A stretch of DNA of 64,000 nucleotides from Paracentrotus lividus. Its lineage: Eukaryota > Echinodermata > Echinoidea > Camarodonta > Echinidae. The translations under genes were made by a program, and so were the position numbers. Below, piece by piece: positions 1 through 10,666 of this stretch. The number at the start of each line of letters is the position of its first letter. Positions within the stretch are counted from its first letter, which is position 1. The notes under the pieces were generated by a model. It saw nothing but the letters and a program-made list of their open reading frames with translations, searched no databases and was not told the origin of the DNA. Where the stretch lies: contig CALNVZ010000174.1 of NCBI GenBank assembly GCA_940671915.1, positions 21,212,116 to 21,276,115 of the forward strand, written 5' to 3'.

Positions 1-515
1 ATCAACTACTGTCATGTTTTTTTATTTTTTTTTAAAAATGCTGGAAATCGATTGGATGTGGGGGGGGGGGGGGGGCTGGGATAATGAATTAAAGTTTGAT
101 ACAATCTTAGCCGAGTTCCCTTCTAGGCACATTGCAGCAACCCATCTCAATGAGCGTGAAAGTGAACCACTCACAATTTTGCAAGACATTTTCAAAACAA
201 TGAGGTTCAGTGATGCGTGACATTGGTGAGCTGAGCGGGTATCATTAAAATGGTAATGAGTTGCACTTTCCAGTGATATAAATTTTATAATCACCATGGT
301 AATATTTTTTAAATTATTGATGATCAAACTTGGTTTCCTTTTTCTGGGTCACCCTGTACATATATTATTTCAAGATATTTAACATGGATGACCAAGTACG
401 TAATTCAAGCGATAAATAATTCCATAAAGTACTACCTTTGTACATAAAAAAGTTTTTACTTTGTATACACATTTTCCCCCTCTTTGTCTTGTTTGATATT
501 TGTGTGAATATTAAC

Positions 516-528
516 TACTACTCTACTT

Positions 529-570
<42 letters not shown>

Positions 571-571
571 A
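516..571. repeat. TAC microsatellite
   Basis: About 17 units of CTA/TAC with one phase slip. Confidence 0.9.
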
Positions 572-765
572 CTACTACTAACACACAGGGCCGCGGAGCA
601 GGGGGTGCTGGAGGGCTTCAAAATTACGATAGATTTGTAATCATGTTTAGCCTATTCAGCTCCCCCCACTTTTGGCTCAGCCCCTCCACTTTAACAAACG
701 CTCCGTGGCCAGTACCATTACTATATTAGGCGCCTGACTTGATTTTTGGACCCTGTGTACTATTA

Positions 766-832
766 AAAAAAAAAAAAAAATGGCGCCCCTCTTTGTTACA
801 TACAAAGAAGAAGGGCGCCATTTTTTTTTAAA
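766..832. repeat. Hairpin with GGCGCC arms
   Basis: AAAAAAATGGCGCCCCTCTT and its inverse AAGAAGGGCGCCATTTTTTT surround a short loop (GTTACATAC). Flanks are poly-A and poly-T. Confidence 0.75.
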
Positions 833-1076
833 TTTATTTATTTTTATTTTTAATTTCTTTTTAATTACTCTTATGCAACGGGACCCTGAAATATAAAAGT
901 TTTCAGCGTTTTAGAATATAGTTTAAAAACTTCTTAATACGGCGCGAATTAGCGCAAGCTAAATTCGTTCTCTACATTGCACTGGGTTTCAGTTTAATCT
1001 CCTCATGCTTATAAAATCAATGTAAATTGCTGTTTTGGTGGTCAGAATCGTCATAATGTATACAAATTTAGTAACG

Positions 1077-1112
<36 letters not shown>

Positions 1113-1297
1113 CGCGAGCGAAAACGCCGCAGCGGAAACTTTGTATTCGAGTAAACGGAATATTGAATGCGTCCCTCAGGAACACAATGTAATAACTCCT
1201 TGGGACAATTTATGCGAGCGAAGCGCCAGCAAAATTTTACTCTTTGTATAAAAACTAGAAGGCACGGAAGTTTAAGCTCAATTTGGCGTCCCTTAAA

Positions 1298-1520
1298 GCT
1301 AATCCAGTGTTGTAGTCATGAGATTGACTTGTGGAAGAAACTGTCTGAAAGTGATGGGAAAGGTTGGTAACAATGCAACTAAGAATTGTTTGTTGATAGG
1401 AGGTTTTTGAACCAAGAAAATTATAGAAAATTTACCAAATTCCTCTAAGAGGAAGCATGCACTGCACACAAAAATACATGTATGGAACTACATGAACATG
1501 TGCTCACATGTGCGGGACCC
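1298..1520. repeat. Interspersed repeat shared with the right edge
   Basis: GTGTTGTAGTCATGA, TGTGGAAGAAACTGTCT, AAAGTGATGGGAAAGGTTG and AATTTACCAAATT occur in the same order here and at 63,783-64,000, same strand. Family unknown to me; no coding frame. Confidence 0.75.
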
Positions 1521-1699
1521 GCACATATCAGCTTTTTATGTCATATTATCACTATGAGGGCATTTGAAGAGCAATCCTTTCCAGTGGGACTGTGTACTAT
1601 AAAATACTTCCTAAATACCTTGAAAATAATTTGAAAGCTCACAATTATTTTTTGTTGACCCATGGTTCACCTCTCCCACTTCACTAGATTTTTTTAATC

Positions 1700-2210
1700 T
1701 TTAAACCAATTTGGCGCCCACTAAGTATAAAATAAAATTGGCATCCTTCTAAGTTTAATTTCAATGTAACACTATTATGTCACGGCCCCCTATTAAGTTA
1801 AAAATCAAGCCATTTTTTCAGGTCAATTTTTCAGTTTAAGATTAAGATGACTTTAGCGCCCCTAAGATTATGATCAATTTGGCGCCCCTTCGTTTGAGGT
1901 AAATTTGACGCCCCTGGGTTAAAGACAACTTTGGCGCCTTTATTTTAACATCAATTATCAAGTCAATTTGATACGCCTTGGTTTAACATGAATTTGGAGC
2001 CCCTATATTGAAGATGAATTTGGCGCCCTTATTCGCCGCCCCCTTATTTCAGGTCGATTTGGTGCCCTTAGTTTAAGGCCAATTAATGTGGCGCCCTAGT
2101 TTTCAGGTCAATTCGGCGCCCCTTGGTTTAAGATGAATTTAGTGCCCTTAGTTTCAGGTCAATTTGGCGACCTTAAGTTTAAAGTCAGTGTGGCCCCCGA
2201 TATAATGCAA
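1700..2210. repeat. Degenerate tandem repeat with GGCGCC words
   Basis: About 15 irregular units of 28-38 bp built on AGGTCAATTTGGCGCCCC..TTTA. Many units have lost the exact word. No coding frame. An inverted pair of GGCGCC words (781-820) is separate. Confidence 0.75.
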
Positions 2211-2289
2211 AGTATAAAGTGAAAAGTTGCGAAATGCATTGTTATTGCTCAAATTGAGTAACTCGCAATAGACAATAATAGTGACAATA

Positions 2290-2712
2290 GGCATCCAATT
2301 TGCAACATTTGACTTCTGACTTGTCCTAACATTCAGGTGTTCTGTGCATACACGAACAATACTATTGTTACAATTAAGGTATCATTGAAAAGAGGAATAA
2401 ATGAACTTGACAACGGTATAAAATTCAATAAAAATGATAAAATAGGCCTACCCCAAAAGTTATCAGGGCCTAAATTCGAGTTTTGGAGTACAATTTGACC
2501 AATAAAACTGCATTTTGCAACATTTGACGTTTTACTTTTCTCCATATTCCGACATTCTGTGCATTGAAGCATGACACAATCATTACAAATAGGATATTAA
2601 TAAAAAGGGGATAAATTATCTTTCCAATAGTCTAAATATCAGGAATAACTAAAGCATACGTGAAAAGTTATCATGGGCCAAAGTCGATTTGCGGAACTTT
2701 TTGGGAGGGGTT
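2290..2712. repeat. Two direct, diverged units related to the 48,156 element
   Basis: CAACATTTGAC..TTCTGTGCAT..AATAGTCT/GTATAAA-type blocks occur twice about 225 bp apart and match arm sequence of the element at 48,156-49,125. Confidence 0.6.
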
Positions 2713-3308
2713 TTATATCATATATTCAAGTATAAAGAATGAGAAAGATAATGAATGTTATTTCAAATACATCATTCAGATTCAGAATTGGGTTCATGGA
2801 CAACTGTTCAACGCTTACTTTTAAAAAAAAAATCCTCCCCCCCCCCCATCACACTAAATCCGCAGGTGACTCGTTTGGAGAGGAATGTACCTTCATTCTA
2901 ATAGAATCACACTGCACTTGAACGGTGCAAACTTGAATTTTTGAAAGCTAGTGTATGTCAAAGTCTTTTTTTGATACTAAAGAACAAAATGAAAAAAATT
3001 ATATTAAGGACAAAGAAATCCACTTAGGCCTATGATATGAATAAAATGTCTGGTAATAACAGTAAGTAGAATTTTTTTTACATTTCCTTTTCATAATTTT
3101 TTTTTTTTTTTTTTTTTCATCTTGGATTAATTATGAATAAAGCTTAAGTCAAATAATTAGAAGATCATAAAAGTGTGTTAATTATGATCAAATTGTGTTG
3201 TTTTTTTTTAAATAAACAATTGTCATTTGTCTATAAATGGTGGGGCACTAAAGGTATTTCAGTTTGAAATTATTATTCTTTCTTATATTTGTTATTGGTA
3301 AAAACCAC

Positions 3309-3559
3309 TCAATAGCAGAGGGAAATATAAAGTCGTAAACCAAAATATAAAATGATTAATACAACACAGACTGTTGCAAAAATCATTGCTAGGACATCTA
3401 GCATGTTGTGTTGTATGAAAGATTATTTCCAGAGCAGGGGATTTGAGGTAAGCCCCGCAAAACTTGATCACGTGTTCAACCCAGAATGCAGCGCGTTCTC
3501 TTCCTGTCATGACATCATTGTTGATGATTGAGGAAACTTGCTTAGCAACTTGTGTATAC
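3309..3559 (-). pseudogene. UGT-A exon 4, frameshifted before the membrane helix
   Basis: Reads YTQVAKQVSSIINNDVMTGR, ERAAFWVEHVIKFCGAYLK and SPALE, then shifts by one base near 3,418-3,430. The next frame reads HNMLDVLAMIFATVCVVLI and a short basic end, the expected C-terminal membrane helix, up to TGA at 3,309-3,311. Confidence 0.85.
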
Positions 3560-4205
3560 CTGCAAAATTTGAAATTAAAGAAAAGAATTTTCAACGTTAC
3601 CGGTTTAAGACTCAAATTAGATTTATCATAAAGAGTTTTCAATTGATAGCTAAACTCCGTCAAACTTATTGAAATAAATTCAAAGGCATGAATATTGATG
3701 TACACATACAAGTTAAACATTTACTTCGCCGACAATGATTTCTATGGTATAATCATATCATGTGAATTTCAAGAGATAAACTCATTTAGAAAATAAGGCA
3801 TGTTAAAAAAAAAACATGATATTTCGATATTTTCTATTATATCTATTGTTTTGGCGCCATTTTTCATGTGAAAAATTACAAAATCAAAAGAAGAAGGGTG
3901 GTATTCGGTTTGGAATATTATTTCAATTCATATTGAATAAAGAAACCCCATTGATAACACCCTTATATTGTTTTTAACTATGGATATAAAAAAAAAATAC
4001 GATTTGGAATAACGTACCCTCACAAAAGATGTATCAAAATGCTCGTGAATAAATTTTAGGAAGAGTTCTCAAGTTTGGTGGAAAATTATCCAAGCGTAAA
4101 TAAATAGCGAATAAAAGTTTGATAGGCCCCACTTGATCTTGATACGGCTAACATACTGTAGAAATACGCGCAGAAAATGAACTTTGGATTATACAAAGAA
4201 CATAC

Positions 4206-4425
4206 TTTGGATTGTTGATGACGTCATTAATCGTCTCGTAAATGACATTAGCGCTGAGTGTGAACTTTTCAATTTTTCTCCCCATGCCTCGCGCCTCGAC
4301 CCTGGCTGCGACGTCGTACTGGTCGCCAACGAGATGGATGATGATCATGGGTACACCATGGTAACAGGCCTCTTGGAACCCATTGTTACCCCCGTGGGTC
4401 ATGATAAGACGAAGCTTGGGATGAC
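4206..4425 (-). pseudogene. UGT-A exon 3 with intact UGT signature
   Basis: Fully open: HPKLRLIMTHGGNNGFQEAC, YHGVPMIIIHLVGDQYDVAA, RVEARGMGRKIEKFTLSANV and IYETINDVINNPK. Contains the HGG and the D-Q pair of the UDP-sugar-binding site. Acceptor ACATCAG, donor GTATGT. The only undamaged exon of this copy. Confidence 0.9.
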
Positions 4426-4612
4426 CTGATGTAGTAGGAGATTGAAATTAAACAATATTTTAATCTCTTTTTGAGCTACTCTGCAGATAGTGCCTGTATG
4501 AAAACAAAAACATGTAGAAATTAGCCCACCCACTTACAAAACGGAGAGTAAAAACTTATTTTCTTTGAAAAAATACAAATAACGATTCCATATGTATTAA
4601 TATATGCAGGAG

Positions 4613-4825
4613 CAGGGGCGGCGGAAGGAATTTAAAAGGGGGAACTTTTTCTAAAGAAAGGGTGGAATTGGATCCGGAGGGGATGCATAAAAATGGCATC
4701 ACGCCACGCCGACTAGGAAAAAAAAAAGGGGGGGGGTCATCATTGTATTAACCCTAGGGGTATGTCAAGTCGGTCATCGGTCAGTCCACCATAATTCCCC
4801 CCCCCTCCCCTGGTTCCACGCCTGG
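4613..4825. mobile_element. GGCGGCGGAA-ended short element in UGT-A intron 2
   Basis: Left end CAGGGGCGGCGGAAGG and right end CCTGGTTCCACGCCTGG are partly inverted. Interior shares a GTCATCAT..TAACC block with the element at 8,398-8,648. Lies in the intron between UGT-A exons 3 and 2. Confidence 0.5.
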
Positions 4826-5283
4826 AATGTGCAGTGTGTTTGACAAAAAATATTGAGAAAAGGAGGAAGGTGAAAAAAAATGGCAGAGTTACAAAGAGAC
4901 ACGTTTCCCGCAAAATAATGCACCTTAACGGTGCATGTTGTATCATTAAAGCTGCTCTCATTATTGCATTTTTTGGCACCCTAAAGGTCCAAGCTGCACC
5001 CTTGCAACCTTATCTCTAAGCATTTAGAAAGAAAAAACATTGTTGGCAGATCAAAGGGGGAAAAAACATGTCCGCAGCTACCCCCACCCCTCCCACCCCC
5101 CCCCTTAAAAAAAAAAAACCTGTATTATATTAATATAAGAAATATCCTTATAATAGACAATCTTATCTTGTTTAGGTTCTTGTTCCCCCGCTGGAAATTG
5201 CATCATATAAGCTCAGATAATAGAGTGAATGCACATAGGAATAATGAGGAAACCGTAATTTATGAACAAGATCAATCTTATAC

Positions 5284-5509
5284 CTAGAAAGCATTCTGCG
5301 GAAACCCATGGTAACGCTTTCACATAGGGTGGTAACTCCTTCTCAGGAAGTTCTTTCAGTTGCCAAATTATTTTATGAGGAAGTCTTTGGAGGCTTCGGC
5401 AAACATGTCGACAAGTCCGGTTGAAACTTTGCAGCCGAAGCAAATATGTACCAAGAGTAAATACAATCACACCTTGTCTCCTGAAACTATCCATAAAAAT
5501 TTTTCACTC
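5284..5509 (-). pseudogene. UGT-A exon 2
   Basis: Encodes GVIVFTLGTY, then a frame change over about 60 bases that reads FASAAKFQP in another frame, then LPHKIIWQLKELPEKELPPY and VKALPWV. Donor GTATAA, acceptor TTGAACAG. Matches exon 2 of UGT-B and the conserved stretch before the UGT signature. Confidence 0.85.
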
Positions 5510-5689
5510 CTGTTCAAAAATAAATAAATCGAAATATAAATTGCCGAAGAACCACCCTACCAAATAATTACCAATGATATGGAAATGATTACGAGGTATC
5601 ATAACTGGTTCATTATTCGTTATTACAAGGTGATCGACTTTCATGCACGGTTCTTTGATTTTATCCCCGTAGGATATCTCCCCCGGAGA

Positions 5690-5890
5690 CGGGCCCCCTG
5701 AAGGTCACTTCCCCCGTGCACAACTCCTCCGAGGACAATTCCCCCAGGACAACTCCGCAAGGAGGACATTCCCCCAGGACAACTCCCACGGAGGACAAAT
5801 TACTCGAGAGGATAGCTTCTCCGGAGGAAAACTACTTGGAGGACAACTCCCTAGGACGGATCCCCATGGACAACTCTGCGCCGGAGGACA
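5690..5890. repeat. Degenerate GGAGGACAACTCCCCC tandem array in UGT-A intron 1
   Basis: Eight to ten irregular units of 18-27 bp around GAGGACAATTCCCCCAGGA. The proline- and serine-rich frames on both strands are by-products. Confidence 0.8.
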
Positions 5891-6052
5891 ATTTTCCAAT
5901 ATTTACGTAACGTTTGGGTCATTGGATGCACGTTTGTAATTTGTTGGTGTTTATGTTGATGTTCTTGAAAGGTCTTGCACAGGTCAATCAACATGGTCCA
6001 GCGCCCTAAATCTCGTGACGCGACAGACTTCAGTGAACCAGGGAGTGCCCCC

Positions 6053-7603
6053 CGTTGAGCCCTCAATCAATGTAAAAATCGCCCACTAATGTAAAATGCC
6101 CTCAAATGTCACAAACACGTCAACCACAAATGTAAAAATTGCCCAAATGTCACAACACGTCAACCAGAATGTAAAAATGCCTCAAATGTCACAAACACGT
6201 CAACCACAAAATGTAAAAATGCCTCAAATGTCACAACACGTCAACCACAAATGTAAAAATGACCACAATGTCATAACATGTCAACCGCAATGTAAATATC
6301 ATTCCATGTATCATAATAATGCCGGAATGTGAACAAAACATTTTCATTATATATAACACACATGCATACTTCCATAAGATACATATGCACACACATGCAC
6401 ACACTCACACACAGGCACAATACATACACATCACATATACACACACATACACACCCACACGCATACGTTTAACGGGGAGTGTCCAGTAACAAGATTTACT
6501 GGTAAGTTTATCACTATCTGGCTAGCTTGTGTGTAAAAATCGGCATGATCCAATATGGTATGCGTGATTGAACACACATAAAAAGGCACATTTGAAAGTC
6601 AATGAGTCCCTTTTAGGAATAACTGAGCAAAAATGGGTAAATTCTTATTGGAGGCTGTTAAAGTGTCTTTTTTGTGTTATGTTATTATATGAGCAGCTCT
6701 ATTCCATCAATCTGGACATGTTTACGGAAATTTATGGAAAATGCCATTCCCAATCTTTTCAACAAATTCAAGCTGAGCCAAAATTATGGCGTTAAACAAA
6801 GCAATTTTTCTTGAAAACTATGCCCATCTATGCACATAACTGTCATGACTATGTGAGTAGGAGTCTGGAAAATTCGTGCATGAAATCCCTATGAAGGGGG
6901 GGGGGGGCAGGGTGCATGTCCCCGCTCGATTCTACACCTTTCTCAAGAGCTATGGGGGAGGGTCGTTTAGCTGAAATGGACGCTATAGCACACAGTTGGT
7001 AAGGCTATATGGCATCAAACAAAGACTCCATAATAACGCAGTATTTGCTTGAGACTAACGAAAGTTACAATTTTGCACCCAAAAAGGAAAAAAAGATGCC
7101 CAAAAATGGTGCGATAATTTTTAGATAATTCCATACACCGTCTTTTTATCTAATCTCTTGTTTTATAAAACATAATGAATGAATGAACATAAATAAAATA
7201 TAGAAAGATTTTAAAATCTTTCTATACTATGTATATGCTATAATCGTAATTGAACATTTTTGTTCCATTTAGCAACATTCCTCATTGTTATAATACATGT
7301 GATGAGTTTAACATTTGTGGTGACATGTTAAGACATTAGTGGTTAAAATGAAACTTTTTACGTTTGTGCGTCAACATGTTAGACATTAGTGTCATTTTCC
7401 ACATTATGGTTGACATGTTGTGACATTTGAGGTATTTTCATTTGTGGTTGATGATGTTTGTTACATTGAGGGCATTTTTACATTCGTGGTTGACGTGTTT
7501 GACATTTGAGGGCAATTTTTACATTTGTGGTGACGTGTTGAGACATTTGAGGCATTTGAGGGCATTTTTACATTAATGGGCGATTTTTAACTTTGAGGGC
7601 TCA
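6053..7603. mobile_element. Foldback-type element with tandem-repeat arms
   Basis: Outer ends are inverted copies, TGAGCCCTCAA and TTGAGGGCTCA. The left arm (to about 6,330) is a tandem array of 40-45 bp units containing GTCACAAACACGTCAACC; the right arm (from about 7,280) is the same array inverted, GGTTGACGTGTTTGACATTT. A core of about 950 bp includes a CA microsatellite. No transposase frame seen. Structure resembles foldback elements, whose long inverted ends are made of short tandem units. It lies in UGT-A intron 1. Confidence 0.8.
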
Positions 7604-7622
7604 CCCCCCCCCCCCCCCACTT

Positions 7623-7929
7623 AACCAATACGTATGCTCGTTCCGATTTCTCAGAAAAGAGGATAATTGGGGGACTCAGTTCGGGAATCCTAAAATCCTG
7701 GAAATGGTCTTTTCCCATTTTTCCGAACTACTTCCAATTAGGTGTAATTTCAATATCTTTCAAAACAATCTGATAAGAGTCCCAATATGGTCCAAAACCT
7801 ATGAAGAGGTTTATTCTAGCATGTAAATAGGGGGTAATTTTGATTCGGCTTCCCTTCACAGCCTGTAATTGGGGTAAAGGGTATTAAGAATTCTCTAAGA
7901 ATCCGGAACGAGCATACGTGTAGATGGTT
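7623..7929. mobile_element. Short inverted-repeat element next to the foldback element
   Basis: Ends AACCAATACGTATGCTCGTT and the inverse of AACCATCTACACGTATGCTC are inverted repeats of about 30 bp. Interior contains CCCAATATGGTCCAAAACCT, also found near 14,100, so a related copy lies there. No coding frame. Confidence 0.6.
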
Positions 7930-8397
7930 GACACCTGAGTGGGCGGGGGGGGGGGCATGACTACACTGTTATAACGCTGTGTAAAATTTAGCTTTAAAAA
8001 TGTATTGTTTAAATTTAAATATTCTTGTTCAATTTTAAAATTTGTTGTTTAAAACCGGAAACGAGGTTTGAAAGCCTTAACAGAGCTGTTTAGGATGAAA
8101 TTAAACAGGGATTGTTTAAAAAGGCCGAGGCAAATGTCACGTGATAGTCATGAGCCAATGGCATCACTCCAAATTGGCGCAACTATTCAATCATGGCGGA
8201 GGACCTATACCTCACACTGAGAAGTTTCAATTCCGAAAGTAATTGATGTATTAAGGGGTAAGCATTTTGACTAATATATTGTAATATTTTCCAGTATACT
8301 CAAGACATTGTGTGCTACCGTAACAGCTAAGCCTACCAGACACTGCAGTCGGCATTATGACCTGGACTCGTGCAGCGCAGCACAGGCCTACAGCGTA

Positions 8398-8648
8398 CAG
8401 TGGCGGATCCAGATTCATTACAGGGGGGGGGGAAAAATCGGAATTTCAGATTTTGGTACACCCAATTTTTTTCCCGTTACAAGTAACGGGCGGCCCAAAA
8501 GGTACACTCAAATTTTCATGTCACGTTGGCTGAGCGATAAGCAGGGGGTGGGGGGTCATCATGTATCAACCATGGGGTAATGTCGGGGTCTTGCTCCCCC
8601 CCTTTTTTTGGGGGGCCGTCGGGCCTCCCTCATGAAAATCCGCCGCTG
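8398..8648. mobile_element. CAGTGGCGGAT-ended short element
   Basis: Starts CAGTGGCGGATCCAG and ends ATCCGCCGCTG, an 11-bp inverted repeat with one mismatch, with G-rich then C-rich runs inside. Sequence GGGGGTCATCATGTATCAACC resembles GGGGGTCATCATTGTATTAACC in the element at 4,613. hAT-like ends, but a clean 8-bp duplication is not visible. Confidence 0.6.
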
Positions 8649-8655
8649 GCGTGTA

Positions 8656-9647
8656 CAGTGTGTTCATAAAAAAAGTACCGAAGTTCAAAGGTCATTCATT
8701 TAAAATACACAAGGTTTATTCTTGTGATTTACTAAAATACTAAGTAACTCATCAGCTTTAATTTGAGACATTGCTTAGTCCAAACTGTCATGGGTCACAT
8801 GTCGAGCTAGGGTCCTTTGAAGGTGAAGGTACAAAAACCACTTTCCAAGTTTTTGGTTTGTAGGGTATGAAAACAAACCTTTTTGAGTAAATTGGTGACA
8901 TTGGATCTTTTTGAGCAAGTTCAATGAAATGTCATCTTCTTTTGCTAAAGTAGATTTCTCACTGTAATGAATGAAATGCGTTCTCGGTTATGAGTCCTCG
9001 GGGTCTCCGAGAGGTCGCCGCACGTCTCCCGAGTCTCCAGAAGTCGCGAGAAAAACCAAACAAATGTCAAACATGCTCAATTTTTTTAGTAGACTTCTTT
9101 CAAACGTGAGCAAGTCTCTGTGACGTCTCTACTGGTTGCCGCGACGTCCCCTAAGTATCCAAGACGTCGCAGAGACTTTGTCGGAAATTCCTACGATTAA
9201 AAGTTTTGACAATTTTTTAGTCTTTTGGTCGATTTTTTTCACACGACGGCCTTAAAGTCCTCAGAAGACGTCAGTCACCACGACGGCCCAAATCAAACTC
9301 AGAGACCTCATTGTGAACCCATCTCATTGCCATTGAAATAGGGTCCTTTGGCAATGAGAATTGCATTTCATTGAAACTAATGTGAAGAAAAAAACGATGA
9401 AACCAAAATTTACAAAAAGTTGGTTTCGTACCCTACAAACGAAAACTAGCTTGGAAAAGTGTTTTGTATCTTCACCTTCAAAGGACCTAACTCTGCATGT
9501 GACCCCCTGACAATATGACGTAAGTAATGTCTCAAATAAAGATGATGAGTTACTTAGTTATTTAGAAAGCAAATCAACACGAATAAACCATATACTTTTA
9601 CATGACTGATCTTTGAACTTCGGTTACCTTTTTTAGGAACACCACTG
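8656..9647. mobile_element. 992-bp palindromic TA-flanked element (Tc1/mariner-like, non-autonomous)
   Basis: Bordered by TA on both sides (8,654-8,655; 9,648-9,649). Ends CAGTGTGTTCATAAAAAAAG and its near-inverse; inverted arms run about 310 bp each and include CGAAGTTCAAAG, ATGAGTTACTTAGT and ACCTTCAAAGGACC. The middle (9,000-9,320) is rich in GACGTCTC/GTCGCGGAG words also found at 12.8-13.4 kb. No open frame. Confidence 0.82.
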
Positions 9648-10666
9648 TACATGCTGTATTGGCCTGAAAATTGAGCGGTGTCTATAATACAGCCTATCAT
9701 AGGATAAGGCCGGCGACGTATAAAGCCCATCATGATCGGCTAAAGGCACTGCAAAGATGCTTGTGCAAATTGCAAGATATATCAGAATCTATTTTGTGTG
9801 TTACTAAGCAATAACAGTCAATACAAGTATTGACCAAGTATGAAAGGTGGACTAAGAGGTGGCAGGTTTTGCATCTTGGTCCTTGGTTTTCCCATGATTT
9901 TTCTAATTTTTTTAAAGATATTGACTCTAATTGAAGCCTTCCATATTTCTGTGTTTATATTATCAAGAAATATATTTCAATAAATTTGATTTCACTATAA
10001 TGAAAAATAAAACTTAAAAAAAAAAAACTTCCGATTTTTCGCCGATTTTTGCAAAACGTATGGAACGCATCATCCCCACACAAATTTTTTTCCACAGTCC
10101 CAACATAGCTTTGCTGCTAGCGTGGGATTAAGGTATGCCATGCTGCGGAAAAAAAAAAATAATAACAATAAAAGGAGGAAAAAGCTTGAATATCACTCGA
10201 TCAAAATAACAATAATTCAGTCTCAACGCTTATCTCTGAAGTAAACATCAGCTCTGATGGCTTTGAACTAGGCCTACAATGTTAAAAAAAAATAATAATA
10301 TGTGAGAAAATGTAAAAACCATAATGTTATAATTTAAACTTAACTTAAATAACAACGTGCTTATATAACACCTGAAACAATTGTTGTTTAAAGCTTAAAC
10401 AATACTGTTGATATTTAAGAACTTTCTTTAAACAATTATGTTTTTAATAATACCTTAAACAACAGGTTGTTTAAACTTTTGAACACAAGAGCGTTAAAGT
10501 TAAAAACAATACAGGTGTTTCATTTTAAAACAACCTGTCGCATTCACCGTAACACGCCATTTTTAAAGATTTTAAACAACTTGTGTAATTTTTCTAACAG
10601 TGTATCAAGAAATAGGTTAATGAGAGAACAACATGTATATTGGAATAGAAAAATAGAACAGTATAC

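Larger units (their letters stand above)
1..3308. other. Left flank, no gene recognised
   Basis: Holds a TAC microsatellite, a GGCGCC hairpin, a 33-A run at 1,079-1,111, the repeat shared with the right edge, the GGCGCC array and two units related to the 48,156 element. No frame over 100 codons looks like a protein. Confidence 0.6.
7964..10602. mobile_element. Possible large TA-flanked composite element with nested insertions
   Basis: Terminal CACTGTTA and TAACAGTG, each bordered by TA, with subterminal GTTTAAAC-rich sequence at both ends (8,010-8,120 and 10,370-10,600). The hAT-like and TA-flanked elements at 8,398 and 8,656 would be nested in it. Match of the ends is short, so the unit is tentative. 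Confidence 0.45.

Noticed and set aside
5705..5910. Pro/Ser-rich frames on both strands
   Set aside because: Both arise from the GGAGGACAACTCCCCC array.
6096..6332. Plus-strand frame with NVKMPQMSQ repeats
   Set aside because: By-product of the 43-bp tandem units in the foldback element arm; no start context or domain.
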